Positions 6,816 to 8,698 of a DNA stretch of 8,698 nt are shown here, piece after piece. The translations under genes and the position numbers were made by a program. The stretch lies in the NCBI GenBank assembly GCA_947258895.1, contig CAMYKE010000033.1, positions 1 through 8,698 on the forward strand. The letters run 5' to 3'. The DNA comes from an uncultured Pseudomonadales bacterium (GTDB lineage Bacteria; Pseudomonadota; Gammaproteobacteria; Pseudomonadales; IMCC2047). The notes under the pieces are model-generated. The model was not told the origin of the DNA and ran no database searches. It saw only the letters and a list, made by a program, of their open reading frames with translations. Each line of letters opens with the position of its first letter. The first letter of the stretch is position 1.

Positions 6816-7481
6816 ATGTTGGGAAAGTCACTGCCATCGATGCAGGTAATCAGGGATCGCCGCCTCGTGCGACGCATGCTGGCGGGAGATGAACGCGCCT
6901 ACCAGGCGTTTGTCGACGAATATTTCCCCAAGCTATATCGCTACGCGTTCCATCGGCTGCGGGAGCACCAGATGGTAGAGGATGTGATCCAGGAAGCGCT
7001 GGCCAAGGCAGCCCGGCGCATAGAGACCTTCCGTGGCGAGTCAACGCTGTTGACCTGGCTGACCCGGATCTGTCGCCATGAAATATCCCGGCTCCTGAGC
7101 AGGAACGAGCGGTATGAGGATACCATGTTGCCCTATTTGAATGACGACATTTTGTGCGCGGTAGTCGAATCGATCGAGTCCACGCATCAGTATGAGCCGG
7201 ATGCACTTTGCCAACGCAATGAACTCGTCAGCCTGATCCAGTTTGCGCTGGACCAGTTACCCGAACACTATGCGCTGGCGCTCGAAATGAAATACATCGA
7301 AGGCCGCAGTTCCAGGGAAATCGCGGCCTGCCTCGAAATCGGTGATGACGCCGCCCAATCCCTGCTGGCCAGGGCCCGGCAAGCGTTCAGGGAAGTAGGC
7401 GAAACCGCAATCGGTGCGCTGCTCGATAACGGCGGCGCGGGAACCCATACATCCGGGGTAGCTACTGATGCAAGCAAATAA
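6816..7481 (+). CDS. ECF-family RNA polymerase sigma factor (sigma-70 region 2 and 4)
   Basis: This 221-residue protein has the minimal two-domain layout of ECF sigma factors. Region 2 spans about 25-95 (DERAYQAFVDEYFPKLYRYA, then VEDVIQEALAKAARRIETFR and STLLTWLTRICRHEISRLL), covering core-enzyme and -10 recognition. Region 4 spans about 135-192, with LDQLPEHYALALEMKYIEG and the helix-turn-helix SSREIAACLEIGDDAAQSLLARARQ, which should bind the -35 element. A region linking the two (95-134) and a short polar tail (197-221) are less typical. Its 3' end overlaps the FecR-like gene by 14 bp, so the two are co-transcribed, and the neighbour is its probable membrane-bound inhibitor. Target promoters cannot be read from this window. 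No C-terminal SnoaL-type domain is present. The start was set at the ATG with a GGAGG upstream. Confidence 0.93.
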   Translation: MLGKSLPSMQVIRDRRLVRRMLAGDERAYQAFVDEYFPKLYRYAFHRLREHQMVEDVIQEALAKAARRIETFRGESTLLTWLTRICRHEISRLLSRNERYEDTMLPYLNDDILCAVVESIESTHQYEPDALCQRNELVSLIQFALDQLPEHYALALEMKYIEGRSSREIAACLEIGDDAAQSLLARARQAFREVGETAIGALLDNGGAGTHTSGVATDASK

Positions 7482-8514
7482 TGATCACTCCAACTCCCGC
7501 AGCGACGAGAAGACCGTCGCTCGCTTGCTGGCGCTGGTCGGGCGCGGAGCCGCGCTGCCGGACTCGACAAAAACCGCATGGGACCAGACTTTTAAAGCCG
7601 AACTGGACGAGGTGGTCGCGCGCCGGCGCCGGCGCCGGCAACTACGCTGGCGAGTAGCTGGCGGTTGTGCAGCGGCGGTCATGCTGACAGTCCTGTGGAG
7701 CCGGTTCGAGCTGCTGACGCCCACCAGTGACGCCGCCGTCGCGCATATCGTAACCGGTATCGGCAACCTGCAGATCGACTCCGCAAACCGCGCTGGCGAG
7801 TCGCTGCCGCCAGGCACCCCTGTGGAACCCGGCACCCGCCTGCAGACCGGAGCGAACAGCTTGTTTGGGCTCGACTACAGTGGCGCGCAGATCCGATTGA
7901 ATGAACATACCGACGTGCGACTGCACGCCGATGCGATTGAACTATTGAGTGGGCAGGTGTACATCAGCAGCGATGACCCGACCGATTTGACACCGGGACG
8001 GGAGCCACCCGTCGCTCGGCCGCTGAGCGTGCGCACCACCCTCGCCACAGTCACCGATATTGGCACCCAGTTTACGGTCCGCTTCGATCACGGCGGCTTA
8101 ACCAGTGCCGTGCGTGATGGCGCCATCAAGCTCACCCTGGCATCCGGAGAATACACCGCAATCGCCGGCAGCGACTTCGCGCAGCAGGTCGCGGTGTCCA
8201 ATACCAGCGAAGTCGCGATCACCCATACCACAAGGCATGGCGCTACCTGGGACTGGACGAAGTCGCTGGCGGGCAATTTCGCCATTGAGGGCCGCACTGC
8301 GTTTGACTTCCTGAACTGGGCGACCCGGGAATCCGGCCTGCGGCTGGTATTCGAGGACCGGCGTACCGAGCTCAAGGCGCGCAGGACCATCCTGCACGGG
8401 GATATATCGAACCTGGGGCCTGACGAGGCGATCGATATTGTGCTCGCGACTACCAATCTCACGGCGCGACGCCCGGACGAGAACACCCTCAGGATTTCCA
8501 CGCTGACGGAATGA
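7468..8514 (+). CDS. FecR-like transmembrane anti-sigma regulator with STN-like C-terminal domain
   Basis: This 348-residue protein is the predicted partner of the preceding sigma factor. A short cytoplasmic part (1-60) is followed by six arginines (52-57) and one membrane helix (about 62-79), so the remainder lies in the periplasm. The FecR domain covers about 90-225, with the hallmark TLATVTDIGTQFTVRF (191-206). Residues 277-345 (from TAFDFLNWATRESGLRLVFE to DENTLRIS) resemble the secretin/TonB short N-terminal fold. This agrees with the known STN-like subdomain in the periplasmic part of FecR/PupR-type regulators. The N-terminal anti-sigma segment is shorter than usual and I do not recognise the standard FecR N-terminal motif, so the way it holds the sigma factor is unclear. 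The ATG at 7468 overlaps the end of the sigma gene; GGGG at 7454-7457 may act as ribosome binding site. In classic systems a periplasmic signal triggers proteolysis of such proteins and frees the sigma factor. The signal here is unknown. Confidence 0.9.
   Translation: MQANNDHSNSRSDEKTVARLLALVGRGAALPDSTKTAWDQTFKAELDEVVARRRRRRQLRWRVAGGCAAAVMLTVLWSRFELLTPTSDAAVAHIVTGIGNLQIDSANRAGESLPPGTPVEPGTRLQTGANSLFGLDYSGAQIRLNEHTDVRLHADAIELLSGQVYISSDDPTDLTPGREPPVARPLSVRTTLATVTDIGTQFTVRFDHGGLTSAVRDGAIKLTLASGEYTAIAGSDFAQQVAVSNTSEVAITHTTRHGATWDWTKSLAGNFAIEGRTAFDFLNWATRESGLRLVFEDRRTELKARRTILHGDISNLGPDEAIDIVLATTNLTARRPDENTLRISTLTE
7621..7638 (+). repeat. Three tandem CGCCGG hexamers inside the FecR-like gene
   Basis: Three exact CGCCGG units encode R52-R57, the positively charged stretch on the cytoplasmic side of the membrane helix. 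In-frame gain or loss of a unit would change the number of arginines by two without breaking the frame. Confidence 0.8.
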
Positions 8515-8577
8515 GGGCGGCCAGGTACCTGCGCGAGGACCATCAGGGACATATGCAGCCTATGTATCAGCATCGTA

Positions 8578-8698
8578 GTGGACAGGAAGTTCGTAACACG
8601 CCCGAGCCCGGTGCGCGCCGCATTGCCGTGGCCCGACGTTGCGCTCCTGGCACCGTTAATCCGGCCGGGAGCGGAAATCACAGCGTGCCAACGTTCCT
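8578..8698 (+). CDS. Possible start of a third gene in the sigma/FecR operon (partial, frame uncertain)
   Basis: After the FecR stop, two frames stay open to the window end. The frame listed here has high third-position GC by hand count and contains a moderately hydrophobic stretch (PWPDVALLAPLIRPGAEIT) that could be part of an export signal. Its candidate starts are GTG at 8578 or 8611, neither with a good ribosome binding site. The other frame begins with an ATG at 8511 overlapping the FecR stop (ATGA) but encodes a charged sequence with no recognisable feature. In sigma/FecR modules the next gene is often an outer-membrane receptor or another exported protein. Nothing visible identifies the product. 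Confidence 0.2.
   Translation, partial: MDRKFVTRPSPVRAALPWPDVALLAPLIRPGAEITACQRS

Noticed and set aside
8088..8681. Minus-strand open frame of 197 codons
   Set aside because: Mostly antisense to the STN-like and FecR coding region; low-complexity Arg/Ser-rich composition typical of a reverse frame in GC-rich DNA.
1..8698. CRISPR array, tRNA, insertion sequence or prophage remains
   Set aside because: No regularly spaced repeats, tRNA-like cloverleaf, terminal inverted repeats, transposase or phage gene were seen on reading both strands.

Overview
The window looks like chromosomal DNA of a gammaproteobacterium of moderately high GC. This rests on the DUF4124 module, the ECF sigma/FecR pair and the general style of the proteins; the genus cannot be named from the sequence. 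It holds two transcription blocks facing away from each other across a gap of about 360 bp (6457-6815).

Left block, minus strand. A predicted promoter with a perfect extended -10 (5168-5176) precedes three tightly packed genes. They are a circularly permuted type 2 ATP-grasp ligase (3671-5116), an alpha-E protein (2736-3674, ATGA overlap with the ligase) and a very large transglutaminase-like/DUF2126 protein (start at 2715, 905 codons visible, cut by the left edge). Together they form the predicted peptide-ligation cassette described by comparative genomics for ATP-grasp, alpha-E, transglutaminase and glutamine-synthetase-like amidoligase families. Its product and biological role are, to my knowledge, not established. 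Upstream on the same strand lies a membrane-anchored protein with a DUF4124 module and a gluzincin HExxH metallopeptidase domain (5308-6456). It may supply a proteolytic partner, but no sequence feature proves the link.

Right block, plus strand. An ECF-type sigma factor (6816-7481) overlaps a FecR-like single-pass anti-sigma regulator (7468-8514) with an STN-like C-terminal domain. This is the usual layout of a membrane-sensing ECF module. A third gene may begin in the last 120-190 bp, but frame and start are uncertain and it runs off the window.

The divergent gap is not empty. It contains a three-segment hairpin next to a T7 run, a second perfect extended -10 on the plus strand, and a stretch of about 100 nt that can be drawn as a three-way-junction RNA ending near a U-rich tract. 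The stretch could be a structured leader of the sigma gene or a small RNA, and it is the least explained part of the window. No tRNA, rRNA, CRISPR array, insertion sequence or prophage gene was seen.
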